From contig PLGA01000267.1 in the NCBI GenBank assembly GCA_003139735.1, positions 1 through 7,045 on the forward strand: a stretch of 7,045 nt of DNA. The letters run 5' to 3'. Shown here in pieces: positions 1-6,800 of this stretch (positions are counted from its first letter, which is position 1; each line of letters opens with the position of its first letter). Under the pieces are notes generated by a model. The model did no database searches and was not told where the DNA came from. It saw only the letters and a program-made list of their open reading frames with translations. The position numbers and the translations under genes were made by a program. Source of the stretch: Bryobacterales bacterium (lineage in GTDB: Bacteria > Acidobacteriota > Terriglobia > Bryobacterales > Bryobacteraceae).

Positions 1-1
1 A

Positions 2-163
2 CCCATCCATAACGCTGCTCACGTGCGCAACGCGATCGCCCGCTTCAAGCAGGTGCAAGGGGTGACCGATGCTGAACGCGATGCCGCCTGGAAACGCATC
101 AAATCCGCCGCGAAGAAACACAAAGTAGAGTTGAATGAGCAGGACTGGCGCGACCTGAGTTAA
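2..163 (+). CDS. C-terminal fragment of a DUF6582-like protein (5' end outside window)
   Basis: An open frame enters from the left edge and ends at TAA 161-163, giving the last 53 residues of a protein. The visible part begins PIHNAAHVRNAIARFKQV and continues with an Ala/Lys-rich helical stretch that ends in DWRDLS. The pattern 'HVRNAxARF...A..KRIxxAAKKxxVE' is what I remember of the DUF6582 family: small domains of unknown function found alone or at the end of phage-protease-like and other soil-bacterial proteins. Codons are GC-rich at the third position, as expected for a real gene in this genome. No catalytic residue is visible and no function can be given. It points the same way as the metal operon but is about 850 bases away from it, so a shared transcript is unlikely. 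The family call rests on recalled motif similarity only. Confidence 0.75.
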   Translation, partial: PIHNAAHVRNAIARFKQVQGVTDAERDAAWKRIKSAAKKHKVELNEQDWRDLS

Positions 164-1001
164 CCTCCCCGTGTGCGGCCCGGCACCGAGGCCTCACTGG
201 ACCAAGCGCCCTGGAGGGCAGGTGGCGTGAAAGAGAAATCGCCCAGGGACCAGCCGGCGAGGACACCAGCTTGGCCGGAGCCGATGGTCGCGCGAACCGC
301 CGCATATTTCTGGCCGCAGCCCTGAGGCTGGACTGTTGAGCGATCAGCGCGCTTCGTAAGCCAGACTTGGAGATCGCCAAAGCCCCAGGCCGCGGCCGCC
401 CAATACGCTTGTGCGACGGAGGAGCGTACCTTACGGCTTCAACTGCTCTCCCCGGCACTGAGGATGCTCGCACTGGCAAGCTAATTCTGTGCGGCTCTTC
501 GCATCCTCACAGGAGGTACTGCAATAACTCTTACCTTCGGGCGGAACACAATTACATGCAGGGTGGGCACACGTCTTTGTCGTATCCATAGAAAGCTCCT
601 TGTCTAATGGGACCGCGGCGTCATGAATTCTCGCCCTTACGGCCGCCTCTCGTCCCTTGCACGAGATGGTCCAGAACAGATCCCCCGATATTCGGAGGCT
701 AAGGCCGCTGAGCCAGCGTGGGTTAGCGGAAATCTACCGGAGCCGAGATGCAAAGACTGCACCTGAAATGCGAGGTTTGCCGGCCCGCGATCTGCGAATG
801 CCGGTTCAACTCGGCCTCTTCCCAGCCCAAGCGCTTCAGCCGTGCCGCACTACTGGAGAATTTCCCCCGGTCACCTGTCGGACGGAAAGCCAGTTGCCCG
901 AACCAATACCGCGTCGGGCAACGCGGACCGATCCAATGGTTGCCGTACACTACGAATAATTCACGGCGCCGCCAGAGTAGACCACACTTCATCCGGCTAG
1001 C
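164..1001. other. Long intergenic stretch with no supported gene
   Basis: No open frame here resembles a known protein. The frames that exist are short, overlap on both strands, and encode Arg/Ser/Pro-rich text typical of chance translation of GC-rich DNA. The best plus-strand candidate is 748-1014 (88 residues), with a GGAG at 739-742 and an N-terminal CxxC...CxC cluster; its first third has mostly G/C third positions and the rest does not. Visible sites are a perfect Shine-Dalgarno-like AGGAGGT at 511-517 with no usable start after it, a 6-bp hairpin at 648-666 (TCTCGT/ACGAGA) without a T-run, and a 9-bp inverted repeat at 893-922. The stretch could be decayed coding DNA, a long regulatory region, or contain an untranslated RNA. 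I cannot choose between these. Confidence 0.6.
893..922. repeat. 9-bp perfect inverted repeat, with a third half-site at 939-944
   Basis: GTTGCCCGA (893-901) and TCGGGCAAC (914-922) are exact reverse complements separated by 12 bases. A further GTTGCC at 939-944 can pair with GGCAAC at 917-922, so two mutually exclusive hairpins are possible. No T-run follows on either strand, which argues against an intrinsic terminator. It lies about 80 bases upstream of the extended -10 element, so it could be an operator for a dimeric regulator or an RNA switch. The repeat is seen directly; the function is inferred. Confidence 0.6.
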
Positions 1002-1010
1002 TGCTATGAT
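1002..1010 (+). promoter_or_regulatory. Extended -10 promoter element before the metal-efflux cluster
   Basis: TGCTATGAT at 1002-1010 matches the extended -10 pattern TGnTATAAT with one mismatch. No good -35 hexamer is found 16-18 bases upstream (the sequence there is around CCACAC, 982-987), which is typical of extended -10 promoters. A start site about 7 bases downstream falls at 1016-1018, on or just before the ATG at 1018. Weak five-base arms GGCTA (995-999) and TAGCC (1012-1016) flank the element and could be a small operator. This is the only convincing promoter upstream of the C-B-A genes. Confidence 0.5.
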
Positions 1011-1017
1011 GTAGCCA

Positions 1018-1317
1018 ATGTGCACGAGGCGCCGCTGGAAGGCCTGGGTATTGCTGTGGGCTATTTGCGCCGCACTGGCCGTCACCACCGCCGCGGCTTC
1101 GCCAGCACATTGCCATTCCGAGGCCCCCGGCTCTCACTGCAACCTCTGTTGTGTTGGGCACCAGCCTGCGCTGCAATCCCCGCTCTTATCGGATTTCCGC
1201 CCAGCGGCGCTGTCCGACTGGCGAGCTCCAGCGGAAGAATGCCGTTTCAGCCCCGCTCCCCAATTGACGGCGACGCCAGGACGCGCGCCGCCTCGTAGAT
1301 CGTCCCGCCAAAAGTAA
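1018..1317 (+). CDS. Small secreted Cys/His-rich protein, putative periplasmic metal-binding accessory (CzcI-like position)
   Basis: This 99-residue protein starts with a basic segment (RRR at 4-6, K8), followed by a hydrophobic helix at about 9-27, consistent with a signal peptide cleaved in the Ala-rich region near residue 27. The mature part opens with a dense ligand cluster (H31, C32, H33, H40, C41, C44, C45, H48) that reads HCH then HCNLCCVGH. The remainder is Pro/Ala/Arg-rich, with one more Cys (C75) and a GRAPPRRS tail. The cluster suggests binding of a soft or borderline metal ion in the periplasm. The gene lies 85 bases before the channel gene in the same direction, where czcICBA operons carry the small periplasmic CzcI; sequence similarity to CzcI itself is not evident. 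I recall similar short 'HCCxLCHxG' proteins with RAPP tails from Acidobacteria, but cannot verify that here. No Shine-Dalgarno precedes the start. An overlapping 92-residue frame at 1020-1298 lacks these motifs and is taken as a shadow. Confidence 0.65.
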   Translation: MCTRRRWKAWVLLWAICAALAVTTAAASPAHCHSEAPGSHCNLCCVGHQPALQSPLLSDFRPAALSDWRAPAEECRFSPAPQLTATPGRAPPRRSSRQK

Positions 1318-1321
1318 AGTG

Positions 1322-1352
1322 GCGGCGCTGCCCGCGACGTGTGCGGCGCTGC
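1322..1352. repeat. 10-bp direct repeat spaced by two helical turns
   Basis: GCGGCGCTGC occurs at 1322-1331 and again, exactly, at 1343-1352. The 21-base offset puts both copies on the same face of the DNA helix. It sits in the gap between the small Cys/His protein and the channel gene. Paired direct repeats with this spacing are how OmpR/PhoB-type response regulators (the class that includes CusR and CzcR) usually bind, so this could be an operator for an internal promoter. I saw no clear -10 after it. Confidence 0.4.
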
Positions 1353-1359
1353 GTAGGCA

Positions 1360-1374
1360 TGGATTTCAAATCCA
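1360..1374. repeat. 15-bp perfect palindrome upstream of the channel gene
   Basis: TGGATTTCAAATCCA is a perfect palindrome with 7-base arms around a central C. It ends 28 bases before the ATG at 1403 and 17 bases before the GGGAGGAG ribosome-binding site (1392-1399). It may be an operator for a dimeric repressor or a small hairpin in the leader. It also resembles the anticodon arm of selenocysteine tRNA (anticodon TCA), but no T-arm or acceptor stem surrounds it, so no tRNA is called. Confidence 0.5.
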
Positions 1375-1402
1375 GTAGGGACACAGTCTGCGGGAGGAGA
1401 TA

Positions 1403-2659
1403 ATGCACCGCTTGGTACCGCATTTCGGCGTGGGGCTTCTGTTTGCGGGTTGTTTGACGCAGCAGGCGCTCGCGCAAAAGACCTTCACGTGGGAGCAATT
1501 GCGCGACCAGTTTGAAGCCACGAATCCGACCCTGCGGGCCGGCGAGATCAACATTGCCGAATCGCGGGCCCAGGAAACGACCGCTTATCTGCGCCCGAAC
1601 CCGGATTTCACCTCCACGGTCGACCAGTTCGACCCCTTCACGGCGAACCCGTATCGTCCGCTCACCTATCTGCTGCCGTACGTCTCATTCAGCTATTTGC
1701 ACGAGCGCCGGGACAAGCGGGAACTGCGCCTGGAGAGCAACAGGAAGGCCACCGACATCGCCGAATCCACCCAGGCGGACCTGGAGAGAACTCTCCTGTT
1801 CGGCTTGCGCGGCGGCTTTGTGCAAGCCCTGCAAGCCAAAGCCGTGCTGAAACTGGCCCAGGATAACCTGGCCTACTGGGATCACGTCCTGGCAGTCAGC
1901 CGCGACCGTTACAAAGCGGGCGACATTGCGGAGATCGATCTCGACCGTCTGGAGTTGCAGCGCGTGCAATTCGAATCCGACCTGCTGACCGCCGGAGTGA
2001 ACTTGCGCACGGCCAAAATCCAGCTTCTGACGCTGTTGAATGACCGGACGCCGATCGAGCAATTCGACGTCACCGGAGCGTATGACTTCACCGTCGACAT
2101 CCCGACGCTGGAAGAATTTCGCCGTTTCGCGGTCGAGACCCGACCGGACCTGAAGGCCGCGCTCCAATCGGTGGACAAGGCCAAGACCGACCACACGCTG
2201 GCGGTCGCCAATGGCTCGACCGACCCCACGTTCGGATTGGACCTCGCCCACAATCCGCCCATCCCGGTTTACGTGGGGTTCAGCGTGACCATTCCGCTGC
2301 GGATATTCGACAGAAACCAGGGCGAAAAGCTGCGTACGGAGCTGGACGTCACGCGCAACGAGAAGCTGCGCGACGCCGCACTGGCGCAGGTCTTCAGCGA
2401 CGTCGACTCGGCCGACGCGATGCTGAACGGCAACCTGGCGCTGCTGCGGCCATACAAGGCGAGCTATTTGCCGCGCGCGTTGAAGGTTCGCGACACGGTA
2501 GCCTTCGCCTACCAGCGCGGCGGGGCATCGCTGCTGGATTTTCTGAATGCGCAGAGCGACTACCGCAGCCTCGAACTAAACTATCTGAACCTGGTCGGTT
2601 CTTATCTGACCGCCGCGAGTCAATTGAATCTCGCGGTGGGCCGTGAGGTGATCCAATGA
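1403..2659 (+). CDS. czcC: TolC-family outer-membrane efflux channel (CzcC/CusC-like)
   Basis: This is the outer-membrane exit duct of a three-part RND metal exporter: a trimeric barrel with a long periplasmic helical tunnel. It has 418 residues, the normal size for the family. A hydrophobic leader (8-24) ends in ALA-QK, which fits signal peptidase I cleavage at 24/25; an FAGC at 14-17 could be a poor lipobox, as CusC relatives are often lipoproteins. Two outer-membrane efflux repeats are visible. The first, about 30-215, carries RYKAGDIAEIDLDRLELQ at 169-186; the second, about 240-415, carries YQRGGASLLDFLNAQSDY at 370-387 followed by a long amphipathic helix. PLRIFDRNQGE at 298-308 is characteristic of the CzcC-like group. 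The start is fixed by a strong GGGAGGAG at 1392-1399. Its stop overlaps the next start by ATGA, implying translational coupling. The channel call is firm; the czcC symbol is by family and operon order. Confidence 0.93.
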   Translation: MHRLVPHFGVGLLFAGCLTQQALAQKTFTWEQLRDQFEATNPTLRAGEINIAESRAQETTAYLRPNPDFTSTVDQFDPFTANPYRPLTYLLPYVSFSYLHERRDKRELRLESNRKATDIAESTQADLERTLLFGLRGGFVQALQAKAVLKLAQDNLAYWDHVLAVSRDRYKAGDIAEIDLDRLELQRVQFESDLLTAGVNLRTAKIQLLTLLNDRTPIEQFDVTGAYDFTVDIPTLEEFRRFAVETRPDLKAALQSVDKAKTDHTLAVANGSTDPTFGLDLAHNPPIPVYVGFSVTIPLRIFDRNQGEKLRTELDVTRNEKLRDAALAQVFSDVDSADAMLNGNLALLRPYKASYLPRALKVRDTVAFAYQRGGASLLDFLNAQSDYRSLELNYLNLVGSYLTAASQLNLAVGREVIQ

Positions 2660-3852
2660 ATAGGGCCGCCGCGTTGGTGAAGTTTCCAGATCCCGCATGG
2701 GGTGCGCTGGCGCTGCTTTCCCTGGCGCTCGCGCTTGCAGGCTGCGCCCGCCGCAGTGAGGACGCCGCCAAATCCCCCGCGCCTTCCGGCACGGCGGAGA
2801 CGAGCGAGTCCAAAGCGCGGCTCTTCACCGTGCCCCCGGATCAGATGGCGCACGTGCAGGTGGCGCCGGTTCAGGCCACCAGGCTGATTCGCGTCCTGCG
2901 CCTCACCGGAGCAGTCGCTTACAACAGTTTTGAGACAACGCCCGTCATCACCCAAGTCGGCGGCCCCGTTGCGCGGATTCTGGTTTCTCCCGGGGAGGAG
3001 GTCCGCGCGGGCCAGCCCATGCTCTATGTGAGCAGTCCGGATTACGCCCAACTGCGCACCAATTACATGAAGGCTCGCGCCGCTTACCAGTTGACCCTGA
3101 AGAGCTATTCACGTTCCGCGGAACTGTACGAGCGTGGCGCGCGCGCCCAGTCCGATCTGGAGCAGGCCGAATCCACGCGCAATGAGGCGCAGGCCGATTT
3201 GCAGGCCGCCGATCAGTCCCTGAAAGTGCTGGGGTTGGACGCTGAGACCGTCTCAGCGAATCCTGTCTCGCCCGAAATCGCGGTCTTCGCGCCCATTGCC
3301 GGCGTAGTGGTGGAGCGCTTGGCGTCCCCCGGACAGGTGCTCCAGGCGGGCGCCACGCAGGTGTTCACGATTTCCAACATGAACACGGTATGGGTGCTCG
3401 CCAACGTCTACGAGCACGACCTGGGCTTGGTGCATTTGGGCGACGCGGTGGAGATCCAAACGGACGCTTACGCGACCGCCTTTCACGGGAAGATCTCGTT
3501 TATTTCCCCGTCGCTTGACGTTGCCTCTCGCACCCTGCAAGTGCGCATCGTGACCGATAATTCGGGAGGAAAGCTGAAGAAGGACCAGTATGTGACCGCC
3601 ATCGTGCAGGCAGGCGTAATCGAGAACGCCCTGACGGCGCCGGACGCCGCCATACTGCGCACCGCCGAAAATGAGCCCTTCGTCTACGTTGCCGAAGATC
3701 CGGCCAAGCCCAACCAGTTCGGCCAGCGGCTGGTTTCCGTGGGTGAGAGCGAGGGCGGCAGGACGCAAATCCTGAGCGGGCTGCGGCGAGGCGAAAACGT
3801 CGCGGCGGATGGCAGTTTGTTCTTACAGTTTGCGAATTCGTTGCAGCAATAG
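2656..3852 (+). CDS. czcB: Periplasmic adaptor (membrane fusion) lipoprotein, CzcB/CusB-like HlyD family
   Basis: This 398-residue protein joins the inner-membrane pump to the outer channel. The N-terminus has a hydrophobic helix (15-29) ending in a good lipobox, LAGC, with C30 as the predicted lipid-modified residue and Ala at +2. Domains in order: a Pro/Ala-rich linker (31-55); first half of the lipoyl-like domain (about 95-125, VGGPVARILVSPGEEVRAGQ at 101-120); an alpha-helical hairpin with coiled-coil character (127-195); second lipoyl half (about 208-240, FAPIAGVVVERLASPGQVL at 211-229); a beta-barrel domain (about 244-320, NTVWVLANVYEHDLG); and a membrane-proximal domain (about 321-390). 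No CusF-like C-terminal domain and no N-terminal Met cluster like that of CusB is present, arguing against a Cu/Ag-specific adaptor. The usual 'LKPGM' turn before the last barrel strand reads LKKDQ (307-311). Start chosen at the ATGA overlap, with GAGGTG just upstream. Confidence 0.93.
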   Translation: MNRAAALVKFPDPAWGALALLSLALALAGCARRSEDAAKSPAPSGTAETSESKARLFTVPPDQMAHVQVAPVQATRLIRVLRLTGAVAYNSFETTPVITQVGGPVARILVSPGEEVRAGQPMLYVSSPDYAQLRTNYMKARAAYQLTLKSYSRSAELYERGARAQSDLEQAESTRNEAQADLQAADQSLKVLGLDAETVSANPVSPEIAVFAPIAGVVVERLASPGQVLQAGATQVFTISNMNTVWVLANVYEHDLGLVHLGDAVEIQTDAYATAFHGKISFISPSLDVASRTLQVRIVTDNSGGKLKKDQYVTAIVQAGVIENALTAPDAAILRTAENEPFVYVAEDPAKPNQFGQRLVSVGESEGGRTQILSGLRRGENVAADGSLFLQFANSLQQ

Positions 3853-3871
3853 TTGTCACTCAAGGGCGCCC

Positions 3872-6800
3872 ATGATCCACCGCATCGTTCAATTCGCTTT
3901 GAACCAACGCTTCCTCGTGGTGATGTTGACCGCACTGATTGTTCTGGTCGGCGCCGCTTCTTTCAGCCGCATGCCGGTGGATGCCTACCCCGACCTCTCG
4001 CCCCCGATGGTTGAGGTGATCACCCAGTGGGACGGACACGCGGCGGAGGAAATTGAACGCCTGGTCACGCTGCCGATCGAAGTCGAGATGAACGGCGTGC
4101 CGCAATTGACTTTCATGCGGTCCATCTCCCTTTACGGCCTCTCGGACGTCATCCTGACCTTCGAAGACGATACGGACAACTACTTTGCCCGGCAGGTGGT
4201 TTTCGAGCGGCTGTCCCAGGCCACCGTCCCCACCGGCGTCAGCCCCACCCTCTCACCTCTTTTCAGCCCCAGCGGGCTGGTCTACCGCTACGTAATCGAC
4301 AGCCCCGACCGCTCGCCGCAAGACTTGAAGACCATCGAAGACTGGGTGCTCGAGCGCGGCTACAAATCCGTGCCCGGCGTGGCGGACGATTCAGGCTTTG
4401 GCGGCACGGTGATGCAATATCAAGTGCTGCTCGATCCCGCGCGCCTGTTTGGGTTTCACCTCACGGTGCCGGGCGTGATCCAGTCGCTCTCGGCCAACAA
4501 CAGCAACGCGGGCGGCGGGTTTTACTCGCAGGGCGGCCAATTCTATTATGTGCGCGGGCTCGGTCTGCTGCGCGACCGCAAAGACATCGAGAACATCGTA
4601 CTGGCCAACCAGAACGGCGCGCCCGTGCGCGTGAGAGACGTGAGCGAGGTGGTGATCGGCCACGCGCCGCGGCTGGGCGAGTTCGGCTTCCAGGACCGCA
4701 AGGGGGACAACCCCGACGCCGTCGAAGGCGTCATCCTGATGCGCCGCGGCGAGCAGACGCAGACCGTCCTGAAACGGGTCGAGGCCAAGACCGAGGAGCT
4801 CAACCGGCAATTGCCGCCCGACGTCAAGATTCGTCCCTACTACGATCGCAGTGACCTGGTCAAACTGACCGTGGATACGGTGGAAGCCAACTTGGTCCGC
4901 GGCATGATCCTGGTCCTGATCGTGTTGATCTTTTTCCTGGCCAGCGCCCGCGCCGCCATCATCACGGCGCTCACCATTCCGCTGGCTTTGCTGTTCGCTT
5001 TCATAATCCTGCACGCGCGCAATATTCCCGCTAACCTTCTCTCCATTGGCGCCATCGACTTCGGCATCATCATCGACGGCACGGTGGTGATGGTGGAGAA
5101 CATTTATCGCGAGTTGGACGCCCGGTGCGGGCAGGCTTACAACCTGTCGGAGGTCATCGTAGCCGCCGCCAGGGACGTGGACCGGCCTATCTTTTATTCG
5201 GTCGCGGTCATCATTGCGGGTTATTTGCCGATTTATGTGCTGCACGGCCCCTCCGGCCTGCTCTTCGACCCTATGGCCGATACCATGTCTTTCGCCTTGG
5301 TCGGCGCGCTCATACTTACCTTGACGCTGGTCCCCGTGCTGGCTTCCTACGCATTCAAGAAGGGAGTCCGCGAGAAGCGGAACCCCGTTTACGAGTGGGT
5401 GAAGAGCGGATACGGTTCGGAGCTGAATTGGTGCCTGAACCATCCTTGGACGACCATGGCTGCGACGACCTTGATTTTTGGCGCCACGCTCATGCTGGTT
5501 CCGTTCATCGGCGGCGAGTTCATGCCGCACCTCGACGAAGGCGCGGTTTGGGTGCGCGCCACCATGCCTTACACCATCTCTTTTGAGGAAGCCGCCGGCA
5601 TCAGTCCGCAGATTCGCCAAATCCTGATGTCCTACCCGCAGGTCACGGTGGTGGGTTCCGAGCTTGGACGGCCGGACGACGGCACCGACCCCACCGGCTT
5701 TTATAATGTCGAGTTTTATGTCGGATTGAAGCCTTACAAGGACTCCACCTGGCAGGGCGCGATTCACACCAAGGAAGAGCTGACCGATTCGATTCGCCAC
5801 AAGCTGGATGCCTATCCCGGCATCATCTTCAATTTCACGCAGCCAGCCGAGGACGCCGTGGACGAGGCGCTGACGGGACTAAAGAGCGCGCTGGCCGTCA
5901 AGGTCTTTGGCCCGGACCTGAGCGTTCTGCAGGATGCCGGAATCAAGATCAAGGAGGCGCTGCAACGCATCCCGGGGTTTGCGGAGCTGACGGTGGTCCG
6001 CGAATTGGGGCAGCCCAGCCTCCTGGTGGATGTGGATCGCGAAAAGATCGCCCGCTACGGAATCAACGTAGCCGACGTGGAGGCCGTAGTCCAGGCGGGG
6101 GTGGGCGGCCAGGCAGCCACGCAGGTAATCCAGGGCGAAAAGCTGTTTGACTTGGTGGTCCGCATGAAGCCGGAATTCCGCCAAAGCGGGCCACAGATAT
6201 CCAATCTGCTGGTGGGCACTCCCAGTGGGCAACAGATCCCGCTCAGCCAGCTTGCTAACATCAGCCAGGGCATCGGCGCCTCAATGATATATCGCGAGAA
6301 CAACTCGCGCTATATTGGCATCCAATACAGTATTGTCGGGCGCGATATGGCGCGCGCGGTGGAGGAAGGTCAGAAGGCCGTCGCCAAGGCTGTTACTCTG
6401 CCCCTGGGCTATCGCATGGAGTGGGGCGGCGAATATAGCGAGTTTCTCGCCGCCGAGAGTCAAATCAAGGTGATTGGGCCGATCACAATCATGCTGATCC
6501 TCCTGATTCTCTTCGCGCTCTACGGCAACTTCAAGTTCCCGGTCATCGTTCTGCTGAGCGTCGTCTTGACGGAGCCTGTGGGAGCGCTGATTGCCCTCAA
6601 GCTGACTGGTACGCCGTTCAGCGTGTCTTCCGTCCTCGGCCTGCTCGTTCTGATGGGTGTGTCGGTGGAGACAGCCGTGATCGACGTCTCCTACATCAAC
6701 AAGCTGCGCTTGCAAGGGAGCAGTATCCGGCTTGCCACGTATGAGGCATCCGTGGTCCGCTTGCGCCCCATCATGATGACCGCGCTGGTGGCGTGCCTGG

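Noticed and set aside
208..219. GCCCTGGAGGGC as a terminator for the first gene
   Set aside because: The stem is only four pairs once a real loop is allowed and no T-run follows.
388..399. GGCCGCGGCCGC, a 10-bp GC palindrome overlapping a NotI-type site
   Set aside because: Simple GC palindromes are common at this base composition and nothing around it suggests a regulatory or mobile-element role.
99..479. A 126-residue minus-strand frame across the first gene end and the gap
   Set aside because: Arg/Ser/Pro/Ala-rich text without a domain, antisense to the real C-terminal fragment at 2-163; another minus-strand frame is also open in part of the same stretch, as expected in GC-rich DNA.
625..646. 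GAATTCTCGCCCTTACGGCCGC resembles a TOPO-type cloning junction (GAATTCGCCCTT plus a NotI-like site)
   Set aside because: It is not identical: two extra bases follow GAATTC and the NotI-like site is altered, and no further vector sequence flanks it. Chance similarity is more likely than contamination.
893..922. Integron attC site
   Set aside because: The arms run GTT...AAC outward, opposite to the AAC...GTT arrangement of attC, and no cassette or integrase is nearby.
723..1088. A 121-residue minus-strand frame overlapping the start of the small Cys/His gene
   Set aside because: No recognisable motif, runs antisense through the extended -10 element and the better-supported 1018-1317 gene.
3809..3871. 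Upstream ATG extending the pump by 21 residues
   Set aside because: It lies inside the adaptor gene, and the added residues do not match the conserved pump N-terminus, which begins at 3872.
4391..5800. A 469-residue minus-strand frame inside the pump gene
   Set aside because: Antisense shadow of the RND pump; its His/Gln/Asp/Val-rich low-complexity text reflects the complementary codons of a GC-rich membrane protein.
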